Below, piece after piece: positions 35,602-45,380 of a DNA stretch of 64,000 bases. Under the pieces are notes generated by a model. The model saw nothing but the letters and a program-made list of their open reading frames with translations. It searched no databases and was not told the origin of the DNA. Numbering within the stretch: the first letter of the stretch is position 1; each line of letters starts with the position of its first letter. Source of the stretch: Chromatiaceae bacterium (GTDB taxonomy: Bacteria > Pseudomonadota > Gammaproteobacteria > Chromatiales > Chromatiaceae); the NCBI GenBank assembly GCA_024235255.1, contig JACKMT010000003.1:124001-188000 (forward strand). The letters are read 5' to 3'. Position numbers and translations under genes: made by a program.

Positions 35602-37231
35602 CCAGCTGCAGCTGCCCGAATCGGTGGTGACGCCGAGGAGCCGGATCTCGATGGTGTGGCTCATACCCCTGGTCGCCCTGCTGGTGGGCGGCTGGCTTGC
35701 TTACAAAACCTATTCCGAACAGGGTCCCACCATCCATATCAGCTTCAAGTCCGCCGGCGGATTGCAGGCGGGCAAGACCAAGGTCAGATTCAAAGACGTA
35801 GAGATCGGCACGGTTACCGAGATACGTGTGCACGATGATCTGCAGAGCGTGCTGGTCAAGGCTGAGCTGGTGCCCGAATCGGAGAGTTATCTCACCGAGC
35901 GCACCCGATTCTGGGTGGAGCGGCCACGGGTCACCGCGGGCCGGGTCTCGGGTCTGGAGACGCTCCTATCCGGGGCGTATATCGCCATCGACCCGGTGAC
36001 CGACGGTAAGCTGGTACGGGAGTTCATCGGATTGGAGGAGCCTCCGCTGTTCACTACCTCAGAACAGGGTACCCAGTTCGTCCTCCATTCTGCAAGCCTT
36101 GGTTCCCTCACTGTAGGCTCGCCTATCTATCACCGAAGCATTCCGGTGGGACAGGTGACGAGCTACGAACTTGACGAGGCTGGAGAGCGGGTGAACATCG
36201 GCATATTCATAGCCGCCCCCTACGACCGTCTGGTACTGACCAATACTCGATTTTGGAATGCCAGCGGACTGGACTTCAAACTGAATACGGAGGGTATACA
36301 GGTCGATACCCAGTCCCTGCTTTCGATTTTTGTCGGCGGCATCGCCTTCGACAACAAGGGCCTGCTGGAGTCGAGGGGCAAACCCGCACCGGCCAAGCAA
36401 AAGTTTCCGCTCTACCTGAGCCAGAGCGAGGCCTTCGAACAGGTCTATCAGGAGAAGGAGCGCTACCTGATGTATTTCGACGGGTCGGTGCGGGGATTGG
36501 AGCGCGGCTCACCGGTCATGGTGCGTGGTATTCGCATTGGCAAGGTGCTGGATGTCCAGCTTAAATTCAGCACCAAATCGTTTGAGTTCAGCATCCCGGT
36601 ACTGGTAGAGATCGAGCCGGGTCGCATCGAACTGAGCGGGGACCGGTCAGAGCTGTTGGATACCAATGTCCTTGCACGCCTGGTGAGAGAGGGGCTGCGT
36701 GGGCAGCTGAAGTCAGGTAGTCTGCTCACCGGCCAGCTGTTCATCGATCTGGACCTCTATCCCGATGCCGCAGCGGCCGCGCTAGTCAGCGAAGGTGATT
36801 ATCAAGTGATTCCGACCTTGCCGGCACCGATCGATGCCATCTTCAACAAAGTCGATGAGTTTCTGAATCGACTCCTCGCTCTCCCCTTGGATGCCATTAG
36901 CGAGGAGCTGCAGACGACACTCAAGGGGGCCAGTGCCATCACCAATTCCGCCGAACTGCAGCGCGCGATAGCCGAACTCGCGGTGCTGCTGCGGCAGATC
37001 AGGGAGACGGTGAGCGGTGTCGACAAAGGTGTGCTGCCCGAATTGACGGCAACTTTGCAGGAGGCCCAGACAACACTCAAGCAGGTAGGGGGTGTCGTGT
37101 CTGAGAATTCGACGCTCTACGCCGAACTCAACCGCATGGTCAGAGAGCTCTCCTCCGCCGCCCGCTCGATACGGGACATGGCGGATTACCTCGAACGCCA
37201 TCCGGAGGCGCTGCTGAAGGGTAAGCCATAA
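35564..37231 (+). CDS. pqiB: MCE-domain lipid-transport protein PqiB (555 aa)
   Basis: A short cytoplasmic tail and one membrane helix (about 28-47, MVWLIPLVALLVGGWLAYKT) are followed by three MCE units: ISFKSAGGLQAGKTKVRFKDVEIG (near 55), the unit around LGSLTVGSPIYHRSIPVGQVTSYEL (near 180), and LERGSPVMVRGIRIGKVLDVQL (near 310). The C-terminus is a long helical region typical of the syringe-shaped PqiB. Length (555) matches E. coli PqiB rather than the seven-MCE YebT. A PqiC lipoprotein gene normally follows but none is present here. GGGAGAG precedes the start. Confidence 0.93.
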   Translation: MTESDAQSAAPTDQLQLPESVVTPRSRISMVWLIPLVALLVGGWLAYKTYSEQGPTIHISFKSAGGLQAGKTKVRFKDVEIGTVTEIRVHDDLQSVLVKAELVPESESYLTERTRFWVERPRVTAGRVSGLETLLSGAYIAIDPVTDGKLVREFIGLEEPPLFTTSEQGTQFVLHSASLGSLTVGSPIYHRSIPVGQVTSYELDEAGERVNIGIFIAAPYDRLVLTNTRFWNASGLDFKLNTEGIQVDTQSLLSIFVGGIAFDNKGLLESRGKPAPAKQKFPLYLSQSEAFEQVYQEKERYLMYFDGSVRGLERGSPVMVRGIRIGKVLDVQLKFSTKSFEFSIPVLVEIEPGRIELSGDRSELLDTNVLARLVREGLRGQLKSGSLLTGQLFIDLDLYPDAAAAALVSEGDYQVIPTLPAPIDAIFNKVDEFLNRLLALPLDAISEELQTTLKGASAITNSAELQRAIAELAVLLRQIRETVSGVDKGVLPELTATLQEAQTTLKQVGGVVSENSTLYAELNRMVRELSSAARSIRDMADYLERHPEALLKGKP

Positions 37232-37278
37232 AGCATCGGTTTGGCTGGTAAAACAAGCCGGCTGGAACTGATGGCTGC

Positions 37279-40131
37279 TCAGGCAACGCTGGACTGTTCG
37301 CGGTCGCGGGCGAAGGCAACGAATTGCGGTTCGGGCAATGGCTTGCTGAAGTGATAGCCCTGCACACTGTATACACCGCAGGCGCGCAGAAACTCTGCCT
37401 GTGCACTGGTCTCCACGCCTTCTGCGAGGAGCGACATGCGCAGCTGCAGCGCCAGTGTACAGACCGATTTAACGATCGCACCGTCGCGCTCGTTGCCCGG
37501 CAGCTCGCTGACAAACAGGCGGTCAATCTTCAATTTGTCGGCGGGCAGGGTTTTCAGGTATTTGAGCGACGCGTAGCCGGTGCCGAAGTCGTCCACTGCA
37601 ATACGTACGCCCAGTTGCCGCAGCGCCATCAGTTTCTCCAGGCTGGCGGCAAAATCCTCGATCAGTGCGGTCTCGGTCACCTCCAGTTCCAGCTGCTGCG
37701 GCAGCATGCCGGTTGCGGCGATGATATCGGCGACGTTGGTGGCGAAGCTGGGGTCCTGCAGCTGCAGGCCGGAGACGTTTACCGCGACATACTCCAGATT
37801 CAATTTTTGCATCTGCCAGCGCCTGAAATCGCGGCAGGCCTGCTTCAGCACACACAACCCAATCGCGCCGATCTGTCCGGTCTGCTCGGCGATCTCGATG
37901 AAATGGTTGGGCATCAGCAGCCCTTTTTCGGGGTGCATCCATCGAACCAGCGCTTCGCAGCCGATCACGCTATGGTTATCCAGTCTAACGGCGGGTTGGT
38001 AGAAGAGAACGAACTCTTCGTTGCGAATGGCCTGCTTGAGATCCTGTTCGGTACTCAGTCGGTCGTTCAGTGCCTGTTGCAGCGCGTGGGAGTAGAAAGC
38101 GCTGCTGCCTGATTTTCCAGCCTTTGCCTGGTACAAGGCGGCATCGGCATTTTTCAGCAGTGTGAGGTAGTCGCCGCCGTCCTGGGGGAACAGTGTAACG
38201 CCGGTGCTCGCGCTGATATTCAGGCGCCTTTCGCCGATCGAAAAAGGTTGTTGGAATGCATGGTGAATCCGGCTGATGGCGCTCTCCGCTACACACTTTT
38301 CCACTACGCACGGGACGATCAACACAAACTCATCGCCGGCGAACCGGCTGAGTATCTCATCCGGTTGCAGGCAGCGCTTCAACCGTTCCGCCACCAGCCG
38401 CAGCAGTTCATCGCCGGCGGCATGCCCCAACGAGTCGTTGATTGTTTTGAAACGGTCGATATCGAGTATGATCACGGCCAGTGAGCCGTTTTCCTGCTGT
38501 GCGCTCTGCAACAGCTCCTGCACTCTTTGACTCATCAATACCCGGTTCGGCAGGTCGGTCAGGGCATCGTAAAACGCCTGGTGCCGCAGCTGCTGTTGCA
38601 GCTGGGAGTTGTCCAATGCAATGGCAAGGATTTCGCTCAACTGCCGCAGCAGCCCGACCCGCTCATCTTCCGCCTGAAAAATGGGCAGGCCGTAAAAAGC
38701 GAGCAGTGCGATCTGGGCGCCGTTGCGCTGTACAGGCAGCAGCGTGATCGGAATCCCCGGCACCGGCGACAAACGCGCGACGACCGGGTAGCGGCGCAGC
38801 AGCTCGCTGCTCTCCGCCTGCAGGATCTCCTCGGGCAAGGCGTAGTTCTGGTCGGAAAATCTGATTGTCGGGGGCACCAGGTGGCCGTATGTCGTGATCG
38901 GCCAGACAATACCCTGCCGCACTGCACCGGTGCCGGAGCAGAAGAGTGCCCCGATCTGAGCTGCGCCAAGCAACGCCTCGAAATGGGCGAACAGCACGCC
39001 CATGATCTGTTCGACCGAGTCTGCCTGCTGCAGCGCCTGGCTCAGTTGGGTCAGCGTCTGCTGTTGCCGGAAATGGCGGCCGAGCCGGCTGGCCATATCG
39101 TTGAACGAATCGCCGAGTTCTGCGAATTCGTCGCTGCCGGTGACGGCGACCCGCGTCATGAAGACGCCGTTCGAAAGCGAGCGTGTCGCTTCCAGCAGTT
39201 TGCCCAGCGGATCGAGTGTCGTCCGAATCGAACGGATGCTGAGAAAGGTGATCAACACCAGCGACAGCAGCATCACCAGAATCAGGTTTCTGTTGAAACT
39301 CTGGGCCGGTGCCAACGCGGCATCCGCCGGGATGCCAACGCCGACTGTCCACTGTTTGACCTGATAATGCGGCGCCAGGAAGAGCGACCAGGAGGCGGAG
39401 AGGAGCCCGTCAACCAGTACCTGCTCCGCATTGAGCGGTGCATTAACCGACTGTCGGAGTTCCTGCCGATATAGCTTGCTGATCCAATCCCCGGGGGGCT
39501 CCCGGTTGCAATAGAGGGGCGACCCGCGCTCTCCGAGAATACAGATCAACTCCGGGCGCGATTCGAGCTGCTCGCGGTCCCACAGGCTCTCCTGGTTGAT
39601 GCGCAAGCCGAGCAGGCTGCCGTTGGGCTGCTCCGCCGCCAGTGGGGAGAAGAGGTAGATCTCCAGGCCGTGCTTGCCGCTTTCTGCCGGCGTGATCAGC
39701 AGCGAAACCTTTGCCGGAATGCGCTGCTGATGGATTCTGTTCAGTAACGATCTGCCGTCGATCTCCTGGCGTCCGAAGAACAACTCCAGGCCGCCCTCGG
39801 GATCGAGGGTAAACAGCGCTTCGACATGCCGGCCGTACAGTACCTCATCGGTCACCAGGCCGCTGTAAAAGACAGCATTGGGATCGTTACTGATGGCTCT
39901 GGCGTAGATCTGCAGTTTTTCGGTCAGGGAGTTGAGCCGCTCGAAGATATCCATGCCGATGCTTTTCGCGCTCTCCCTGGCCTGATGGCTGCCCTGCTGC
40001 TGCAGTTCGTCGCCGACCTGGCTGATGGTGAGCAGCGCCAGCAGAATCAGCGGCAGCAGCGCGGCGGCGACGAACAGCGCGACGATACGGCTCGCGAGGC
40101 GGTTGTTGAAGGCGCGCCGGACGATACGCAT
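37279..40131 (-). CDS. Membrane-bound GGDEF-EAL hybrid with periplasmic sensor (950 aa)
   Basis: The order is: membrane helix (about 12-35), periplasmic sensor of roughly 235 residues, second helix (near 275-295), HAMP, a GAF-like domain (about 370-510), GGDEF (from 530; signature SRFAGDEF near 600) and EAL (from about 710). The EAL site is intact: GCEALVRW, ELEVTETALIED, VDDFGTGYASL, KIDRLFV and AEGVET, so phosphodiesterase activity is expected; AGDEF is also a permitted cyclase form. The start at 40131 replaces a longer frame opening at 40368, whose extra 79 residues are an artefact overlapping the pseudopilin gene. It lies eight bases behind that pseudopilin gene. Confidence 0.92.
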   Translation of the reverse strand: MRIVRRAFNNRLASRIVALFVAAALLPLILLALLTISQVGDELQQQGSHQARESAKSIGMDIFERLNSLTEKLQIYARAISNDPNAVFYSGLVTDEVLYGRHVEALFTLDPEGGLELFFGRQEIDGRSLLNRIHQQRIPAKVSLLITPAESGKHGLEIYLFSPLAAEQPNGSLLGLRINQESLWDREQLESRPELICILGERGSPLYCNREPPGDWISKLYRQELRQSVNAPLNAEQVLVDGLLSASWSLFLAPHYQVKQWTVGVGIPADAALAPAQSFNRNLILVMLLSLVLITFLSIRSIRTTLDPLGKLLEATRSLSNGVFMTRVAVTGSDEFAELGDSFNDMASRLGRHFRQQQTLTQLSQALQQADSVEQIMGVLFAHFEALLGAAQIGALFCSGTGAVRQGIVWPITTYGHLVPPTIRFSDQNYALPEEILQAESSELLRRYPVVARLSPVPGIPITLLPVQRNGAQIALLAFYGLPIFQAEDERVGLLRQLSEILAIALDNSQLQQQLRHQAFYDALTDLPNRVLMSQRVQELLQSAQQENGSLAVIILDIDRFKTINDSLGHAAGDELLRLVAERLKRCLQPDEILSRFAGDEFVLIVPCVVEKCVAESAISRIHHAFQQPFSIGERRLNISASTGVTLFPQDGGDYLTLLKNADAALYQAKAGKSGSSAFYSHALQQALNDRLSTEQDLKQAIRNEEFVLFYQPAVRLDNHSVIGCEALVRWMHPEKGLLMPNHFIEIAEQTGQIGAIGLCVLKQACRDFRRWQMQKLNLEYVAVNVSGLQLQDPSFATNVADIIAATGMLPQQLELEVTETALIEDFAASLEKLMALRQLGVRIAVDDFGTGYASLKYLKTLPADKLKIDRLFVSELPGNERDGAIVKSVCTLALQLRMSLLAEGVETSAQAEFLRACGVYSVQGYHFSKPLPEPQFVAFARDREQSSVA

Positions 40132-40138
40132 GCCTGCC

Positions 40139-40660
40139 TCAGTAGTCCTTGCCGTAGCCGTAGAAGCTGCCGTTGTTGGCGCGGATGATATCGTCCTTGC
40201 TGGGTGCGCCAGTGAGCGGCTTGACGCTTGTGCCGTCCGCGCCGGAGCTGTAGAGGTCGAAATCCGAGTTGATCGGGTGCAGGTTGTGGTCCTTGCGGGC
40301 GTCGTTCTCTGCCTCCTTGCCGCCGCCTTCGATCGCCAGATACCGGTAGGGGTTGCCCCAAGGATCATTGATATTGCCGTCGACCTCCGCCAGCGTAGCG
40401 GGATAACGGTCGTTGTCCAGATAAAAATTCTTCACCAGCAGCTCGATGCCCTGCATCTCGCGGATGATCGACTGCAGTTCGCCCTCTTTGATATAACCGT
40501 TGTAGGTCGGGATGGCGATGGCAGTCATCAGCACCAGTACCGCCATTGCGATCGCCAGCTCCAGTAGCGAAAAGCCGGCGCAATGTTTTGCGGCGCGGTA
40601 TCCGGATTGACCGTTCCGGCAGGGGTTTTTGTGTGGCGGCTTTCCGGACTTCATCATCAT
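40139..40660 (-). CDS. GspG-like pseudopilin (173 aa)
   Basis: A prepilin cleavage site CAG-FSLLELA with mature Glu5 follows an unusually long leader of about 29 residues (MMMKSGKPPHKN...), which has no alternative downstream start. The mature protein carries the GspG signatures NDPWGNPYRYL and NSDFDLYSSGADG, as in the major pseudopilin of type II secretion. No other secretion gene is nearby. The c-di-GMP hybrid receptor gene starts eight bases downstream, so the pair is probably one operon. It may belong to a specialised pilus or secretion device encoded elsewhere. Confidence 0.85.
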   Translation of the reverse strand: MMMKSGKPPHKNPCRNGQSGYRAAKHCAGFSLLELAIAMAVLVLMTAIAIPTYNGYIKEGELQSIIREMQGIELLVKNFYLDNDRYPATLAEVDGNINDPWGNPYRYLAIEGGGKEAENDARKDHNLHPINSDFDLYSSGADGTSVKPLTGAPSKDDIIRANNGSFYGYGKDY

Positions 40661-40974
40661 TCCAATTGCTTAAAGTGGGTTATCAAGGTCTGAATGGGTT
40701 GTTACTCGTTGCAAATCAATAACCACTCACGATCCTGCAAAGCGCACGAAATTCAGTTGCGGGAGCGCCTATTCATCCTGGCTTCCGGGTTGCTGTTGTG
40801 GTCACTCCGTTATTTCGACACAAGCCGTAAAACCTTGAATGGATTGAGTTCAGACCCGGCGCCCGGTACGGGAGTATCCGCCCGTCGCCGGGGTCAGTGG
40901 GCGGCGCCGTTTTCGTTCAGGCCGGAAAACAGCAGACAGGGCCGCTGGTTGAACAGTAAAATCACGCCTCTGAT

Positions 40975-41103
40975 TTGATTCGGAAATTCCCCGCCGCTTG
41001 CGGCGGGAACAAAACCATGAGGTTGCCAAAGCGGAGAAATGTAGCTCTCCCCTTTGGTCGTCAGCGAGGTTTTATCCCTCGTTGACGATCTAACCTTAAT
41101 TCC
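40975..41103 (+). repeat. Three-hairpin intergenic repeat, copy D
   Basis: This is the best copy. Stem 1 is CCCGCCGC (40990-40997) with GCGGCGGG (41000-41007). Stem 2 is CCAAAGCGGAGA with TCTCCCCTTTGG, with one mismatch. Stem 3 is AGCGAGG (41063-41069) with CCTCGTT (41077-41083). It ends CTAACCTTAATTCC and lies 22 bases before the start of the carboxynorspermidine dehydrogenase gene, probably in its 5' leader. The 314 bases before it (40661-40974) hold no gene I can support. Confidence 0.87.
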
Positions 41104-41125
41104 GGGTAGTGCGGGGGGTGAGGCG

Positions 41126-42334
41126 ATGAGCAGGGTCTTGATAATCGGTGCCGGCGGCGTGGGCAGGGTGGTGGCGCACAAGTGCGCCCGGCTGCCGGAG
41201 CTGTTCAGCGACATCTGGCTGGCCAGCAGAACCCGGTCGAAGTGCGACCGCATTGCCCAGGAGATCGGCGGCGGCCGGGTCTCCACGGCGCAGGTCGATG
41301 CCGACAAGGTGCCCGAGCTGGTGGCGCTGATCCGCCGCATCGAACCGCGCATGGTGATCAACGTGGCGCTGCCGTATCAGGATCTGACCATCATGGACGC
41401 CTGTCTGGAGACCGGGATCGACTATCTGGATACCGCCAACTACGAGCCGCCGGAGATCGCCAGATTCGAATACAGATGGCAGTGGGACTATCGGCAGCGC
41501 TTCACGGATGCCGGCATTATGGCGCTGCTCGGTTCGGGTTTCGACCCGGGCGTAACCAACGTCTTCACCGCCTACGCATTGAAGCACCACTTCGACTGCA
41601 TCGAAACGCTCGATATCCTCGACTGCAACGCCGGCGATCACGGTTATCCGTTTGCCACCAATTTCAATCCGGAGATCAATATCCGCGAGGTGACTGCCAA
41701 CGGGCGCTATTATCTGGACGGCGACTGGATTGAGACCAGGCCGATGGAGATCTCGCGGGTGTTCGACTTTCCCGAGATCGGCCCGCGCAGAATATACCTG
41801 CTCTACCATGAGGAGCTGGAGTCGCTGGCCAGGTACATTCCAGGTATCAAGCGCATGCGCTTCTGGATGACCTTCGGCGACAGCTACCTGAAGCATCTGG
41901 AGGTGATTCGGAATCTGGGGCTGGACGCGATCGAGCCGGTCGAGTTCCAGGGCCGGCAGATCGTCCCGCTGCAGTTTCTCAAGGCGCTGCTGCCGGATCC
42001 CGCGTCGCTGGGTCCGCGCACCCGGGGTAAAACCAATATCGGCTGTCTGATCAAGGGCGAGAAAAACGGTAAACCGGTCTCCCGCTATATCTACAACATC
42101 TGCGACCACCAGACCTGCTACCGTGAGACCAACGCGCAGGCGGTCTCCTACACCACCGGCGTACCGGCGATGATCGGCGCCAAGCTGATGCTGGAGGGAA
42201 CCTGGAAGCGGGCCGGTGTCTGGAACATGGAGCAGTTCGATCCGGACCCGTTCATGGCGGATCTGAACCGCTATGGTCTGCCCTGGCAGGATCTGGCGGT
42301 TGACATCGATATCGACGCACTGCCGGTCGAATGA
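41126..42334 (+). CDS. Carboxy(nor)spermidine dehydrogenase (402 aa)
   Basis: The enzyme condenses aspartate semialdehyde with a diamine (putrescine or diaminopropane) using NADPH to form carboxyspermidine or carboxynorspermidine. It is a saccharopine-dehydrogenase-like protein: Rossmann start VLIIGAGGVGRVVAHKCA, ASRTRSKCDRIAQEI, then LDTANYEPPE, GSGFDPGVTNVFTAYA, and DHQTCYRETNAQAVSYTTG. The start at 41126 after a G-rich site is preferred over 41054, which lies inside the repeat. The decarboxylase gene overlaps by four bases. Confidence 0.93.
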   Translation: MSRVLIIGAGGVGRVVAHKCARLPELFSDIWLASRTRSKCDRIAQEIGGGRVSTAQVDADKVPELVALIRRIEPRMVINVALPYQDLTIMDACLETGIDYLDTANYEPPEIARFEYRWQWDYRQRFTDAGIMALLGSGFDPGVTNVFTAYALKHHFDCIETLDILDCNAGDHGYPFATNFNPEINIREVTANGRYYLDGDWIETRPMEISRVFDFPEIGPRRIYLLYHEELESLARYIPGIKRMRFWMTFGDSYLKHLEVIRNLGLDAIEPVEFQGRQIVPLQFLKALLPDPASLGPRTRGKTNIGCLIKGEKNGKPVSRYIYNICDHQTCYRETNAQAVSYTTGVPAMIGAKLMLEGTWKRAGVWNMEQFDPDPFMADLNRYGLPWQDLAVDIDIDALPVE

Positions 42335-43467
42335 TACTCGACTATGCGCAGCTGCCGTCGCCTTGCTACCTGCTGGAGGAGGCCAGACTCAGGCAGAATC
42401 TGGAACTGATCGGTCGGGTGGCAGCTGAGACGGGCTGCCGCTTCCTGTTGGCGCTGAAGGGCTTTGCCATGTGGTCGGTCTTTCCGCTGGTGCGCAGCTA
42501 CCTGCCGGGATGCGCCGCCAGTTCGCTGCACGAGGCGACGCTGGCGCGGACCCGTTTTGGCGGCCATCTGCACCTCTACGCGCCGGCCTACGGCGAGGCG
42601 GAGTTCTCCGACCTGCTGGCGCTGTCCGACCGCATCTCCTTCAACTCGCTGAGTCAGTGGCAGCGGTTCTCCGGGCACACGCTGGCTGCCGGGGTCTCCG
42701 CCGGGCTGCGGGTGAACCCGGCGGTGCATGAGGTGGAGACCGCGCTTTACAATCCCTGCGGCGAACAGTCGCGGCTCGGGATTCCGGCGCATGAACTGGG
42801 CGCGGTGCTGCCGGAAGGGATAGCGGGGCTGCATGTACACGCGCTGTGCGAGTGCGGCGCCGACTCGACCGAGCGGCTGATCGAAGCGGTGGAGCTGCGC
42901 TTTGGCCATCTGCTGGGGTCGCTGCGCTGGCTCAATCTGGGCGGGGGCCACCTGTTGACCCGGCAGGGCTACGACCTGGCACGGCTGATCCGTGTGCTCG
43001 GTGCGTTCCGTCGCCGTCATCCCGGACTGGATATAGTGCTGGAGCCGGGCTCTGCCATTGCCTGGGATACGGGCACGCTGCTCTGCAGCGTGCTGGATCT
43101 GATATCCCGCGGCGGCATCGAAATCGCAATGCTGGATACCTCGGCCACCGCGCACATGCCGGATGTGCTGGAGATGCCCTACCGTCCGGAGGTGCGCGGT
43201 GCGGGCATGCCGGGCGAAAAGCCCTACAGCTACCGGCTGGGCGGCGTCAGCTGTCTGGCCGGCGATGTGATCGGCGACTACGCCTTCGACCGGCCGTTAG
43301 CGGTGGGCGACCGGGTGATATTCGAAGATATGATGCACTACACGATGGTGAAGACGACGCTGTTCAACGGGGTGCGCCATCCCGCTATTGCGATCCGGCG
43401 TGAGTCCGGTGAAGTCGAACTGGTCCGGCGCTTTGACTATCGGGACTATGAGGGGCGCCTCTCCTAA
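42331..43467 (+). CDS. nspC: Carboxynorspermidine decarboxylase (378 aa)
   Basis: NspC removes CO2 from the product of the preceding enzyme to give spermidine or norspermidine. It is a fold-III pyridoxal-phosphate enzyme; the lysine is in LLALKGFAMWSVFP, and LHVHALCECGADST, WLNLGGGHLLT, LEPGSAIAWDTG and YSYRLGGVSCLAGDVIGDY are family motifs. It starts inside the stop of the previous gene (ATGA) and its stop codon overlaps the stop of the convergent speA gene by three bases. Confidence 0.95.
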   Translation: MILDYAQLPSPCYLLEEARLRQNLELIGRVAAETGCRFLLALKGFAMWSVFPLVRSYLPGCAASSLHEATLARTRFGGHLHLYAPAYGEAEFSDLLALSDRISFNSLSQWQRFSGHTLAAGVSAGLRVNPAVHEVETALYNPCGEQSRLGIPAHELGAVLPEGIAGLHVHALCECGADSTERLIEAVELRFGHLLGSLRWLNLGGGHLLTRQGYDLARLIRVLGAFRRRHPGLDIVLEPGSAIAWDTGTLLCSVLDLISRGGIEIAMLDTSATAHMPDVLEMPYRPEVRGAGMPGEKPYSYRLGGVSCLAGDVIGDYAFDRPLAVGDRVIFEDMMHYTMVKTTLFNGVRHPAIAIRRESGEVELVRRFDYRDYEGRLS

Positions 43468-45380
43468 GTGGCCGGATGCCCGGTCTCCTCCCTCTCCAGA
43501 TAGGTAGAGCCCTGCAATCCCAACCGGTAGAAGCGCAGGAAGGCTTCCGCTTCGTGCTCGCTGAGCCGGCCGCTTTGGCGGGCGAAAGCTATCTGCCGGG
43601 AGACGCGATCAAGCAGGTAAGTTTCGTGGAACTGCACATGTCCGAGTACATCCGTTACCGACTCACCCTCGATGATCTGCTCCAATTCGTAGTCCGATCC
43701 CTGCATGCGTACATGTATCGCGTGGGTGTCGCCGAACAGATTGTGCAGGTCGCCGAGTATCTCCTGGTAGGCGCCGATCAGAAAGATGCCGATCAGGTAC
43801 TCCTCTCCGGTGCGGGCCAGGTGCAGCGGCAGCGTTTTCGAAATTCTGTTCTTCAGCGGAAAGCGCTGGATGCAGCCGTCCGAGTCGCAGGTGATGTCGA
43901 CCAGTATGCCCTGCCTGGTCGGCTCTTCATTGAGCCGGTGAATCGGCATCACCGGAAAGATCTGTCCGATCGCCCAGGCATCCGGCAGGGATTGAAAGAC
44001 GGAGAAGTTACAAAAATAGCGGTCGGCCGCCGCCACATTCAGTGCCGGCATGATCTGGTTGATCTCCTTTTCGCCCAGCCGCTGCAGCAGCAGGGTGACC
44101 AGGTGCCAGTAGATGTCATCCGCCAGCGCACGCTCTGCCAGACTGGCGTGGCCGAGACTGAACAGCCGGTCGATATCCTTTCTCAGTGAGACCGCATCGT
44201 GCAGCGCCTCGCGCGGGGAGATCTCTGCCAGGTCGGTCAACGTCTCCCACAGGCGACGCAGCTGCAGCGGGCTGTCCGCGCCCGGCTCTGCAGGCGCGCG
44301 ATCGCTCGTCCGGCTGGCGATGCCCAGCGTATTGACGATCAGCACCGAGTGATGCGCTACCAGCGCCCGGCCGGATTCCGAAATGAGATGGGGTTCATGC
44401 AACCCCTGCTCCTCGCACACCTCTTTCATGGTCCAAACGATGCAGTTGGCGTACTCCTGCAGGCTGTAGTCGACCGAGGAGACGCTGTTGGAGATGCTGC
44501 CGTCGTAGTTGACGCCGAGCCCGCCTCCCACATCCATGAACTCTATCGGGGCGCCGAGGCGCCGCGCCTCGACATAGTAGTGCGCCGCCTCCTGCACTGC
44601 CTCTTTGATCCGGCGCACTTCGGGCACCTGGCTGCCGATATGGAAATGGAGCAGCTTCAGCGATGCCAGCAGTCCGGCTCCCGACAGCTTCTTGATGGCT
44701 TCGAGCAGCTCTGAGGCGGAGAGCCCGAACTTGGACATATCGCCGCCGGAGTCATCCCAGAAGCCGTTGCTGGTGGTTGCCAGCCGGCAGCGCAGCCCGA
44801 TCAACGGCGCCACGCCGAGGCGTCTGGCAGTGCTGAGGATCAGGTCGAGCTCGTTGGGTTTTTCCACCACGATGAAGACCTGTTTGCCCAGTTTCAGCCC
44901 CATCAACGCCAGCTCGATGAACCCCTGATCCTTGTAGCCGTTGCAGACAATGAGTCCTTCCACGTCGTCCAGTATGGCGAGGGTGGCATAGAGTTCAGGC
45001 TTGGAGCCCGCCTCCAGGCCCCAGCGGAGCCCGGCGCCGAACTCGACGATCTCTTCAGCCACCTGGTACTGCTGGTTGACCTTAATCGGATAAACACCGA
45101 AATAATCGCCGGTATAACCGGCCTCTTCGATGGCTTTGGCGAAACGTTTGTGGATTTGCTGCATGCGCCTTTTCAACATATCCGAGAAACGCAGCAGCAG
45201 CGGGGGATGCAGCCCTCTGGCTGCCAGCTGTTCGCAGAGTAGTTTCAGGTCGATCGAATTTTCGGTGTCAGCAACTGCCTCCACGTTGCCCATTCGATTG
45301 ACGTTGAAATATCCGCCGCCCCAGCCGTCGATCTGATAGAGCTTGGCCGCGTCGCTATGTTTCCAGCCTGTTTTATTCAT
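43464..45380 (-). CDS. speA: Biosynthetic arginine decarboxylase (638 aa)
   Basis: SpeA converts arginine to agmatine. The pyridoxal lysine is in FGVYPIKVNQQ. Other signatures are YQIDGWGGGYFNVN at the N-terminus, GLRWGLEAGSKPEL, FHIGSQVPEV, MDVGGGLGVNYDGS and ISESGRALVAHHSVLI. Length is normal. The start at 45380 is preferred over an in-frame start at 45548 that lies inside speB. The speA start overlaps the speB stop (ATGAATAA), so the pair is translationally coupled. Confidence 0.95.
   Translation of the reverse strand: MNKTGWKHSDAAKLYQIDGWGGGYFNVNRMGNVEAVADTENSIDLKLLCEQLAARGLHPPLLLRFSDMLKRRMQQIHKRFAKAIEEAGYTGDYFGVYPIKVNQQYQVAEEIVEFGAGLRWGLEAGSKPELYATLAILDDVEGLIVCNGYKDQGFIELALMGLKLGKQVFIVVEKPNELDLILSTARRLGVAPLIGLRCRLATTSNGFWDDSGGDMSKFGLSASELLEAIKKLSGAGLLASLKLLHFHIGSQVPEVRRIKEAVQEAAHYYVEARRLGAPIEFMDVGGGLGVNYDGSISNSVSSVDYSLQEYANCIVWTMKEVCEEQGLHEPHLISESGRALVAHHSVLIVNTLGIASRTSDRAPAEPGADSPLQLRRLWETLTDLAEISPREALHDAVSLRKDIDRLFSLGHASLAERALADDIYWHLVTLLLQRLGEKEINQIMPALNVAAADRYFCNFSVFQSLPDAWAIGQIFPVMPIHRLNEEPTRQGILVDITCDSDGCIQRFPLKNRISKTLPLHLARTGEEYLIGIFLIGAYQEILGDLHNLFGDTHAIHVRMQGSDYELEQIIEGESVTDVLGHVQFHETYLLDRVSRQIAFARQSGRLSEHEAEAFLRFYRLGLQGSTYLEREETGHPAT

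Noticed and set aside
40132..40368. Extended N-terminus (79 residues) of the GGDEF-EAL receptor
   Set aside because: The extra residues are Thr/Ala/Arg-rich and lie antiparallel in frame to nothing known but overlap the pseudopilin coding sequence in another frame; the ATG at 40131 gives a normal membrane-anchor start.
40894..41361. Minus-strand open frame over repeat copy D
   Set aside because: It reads through the repeat and then antisense through the well-supported dehydrogenase gene, so it is a shadow.
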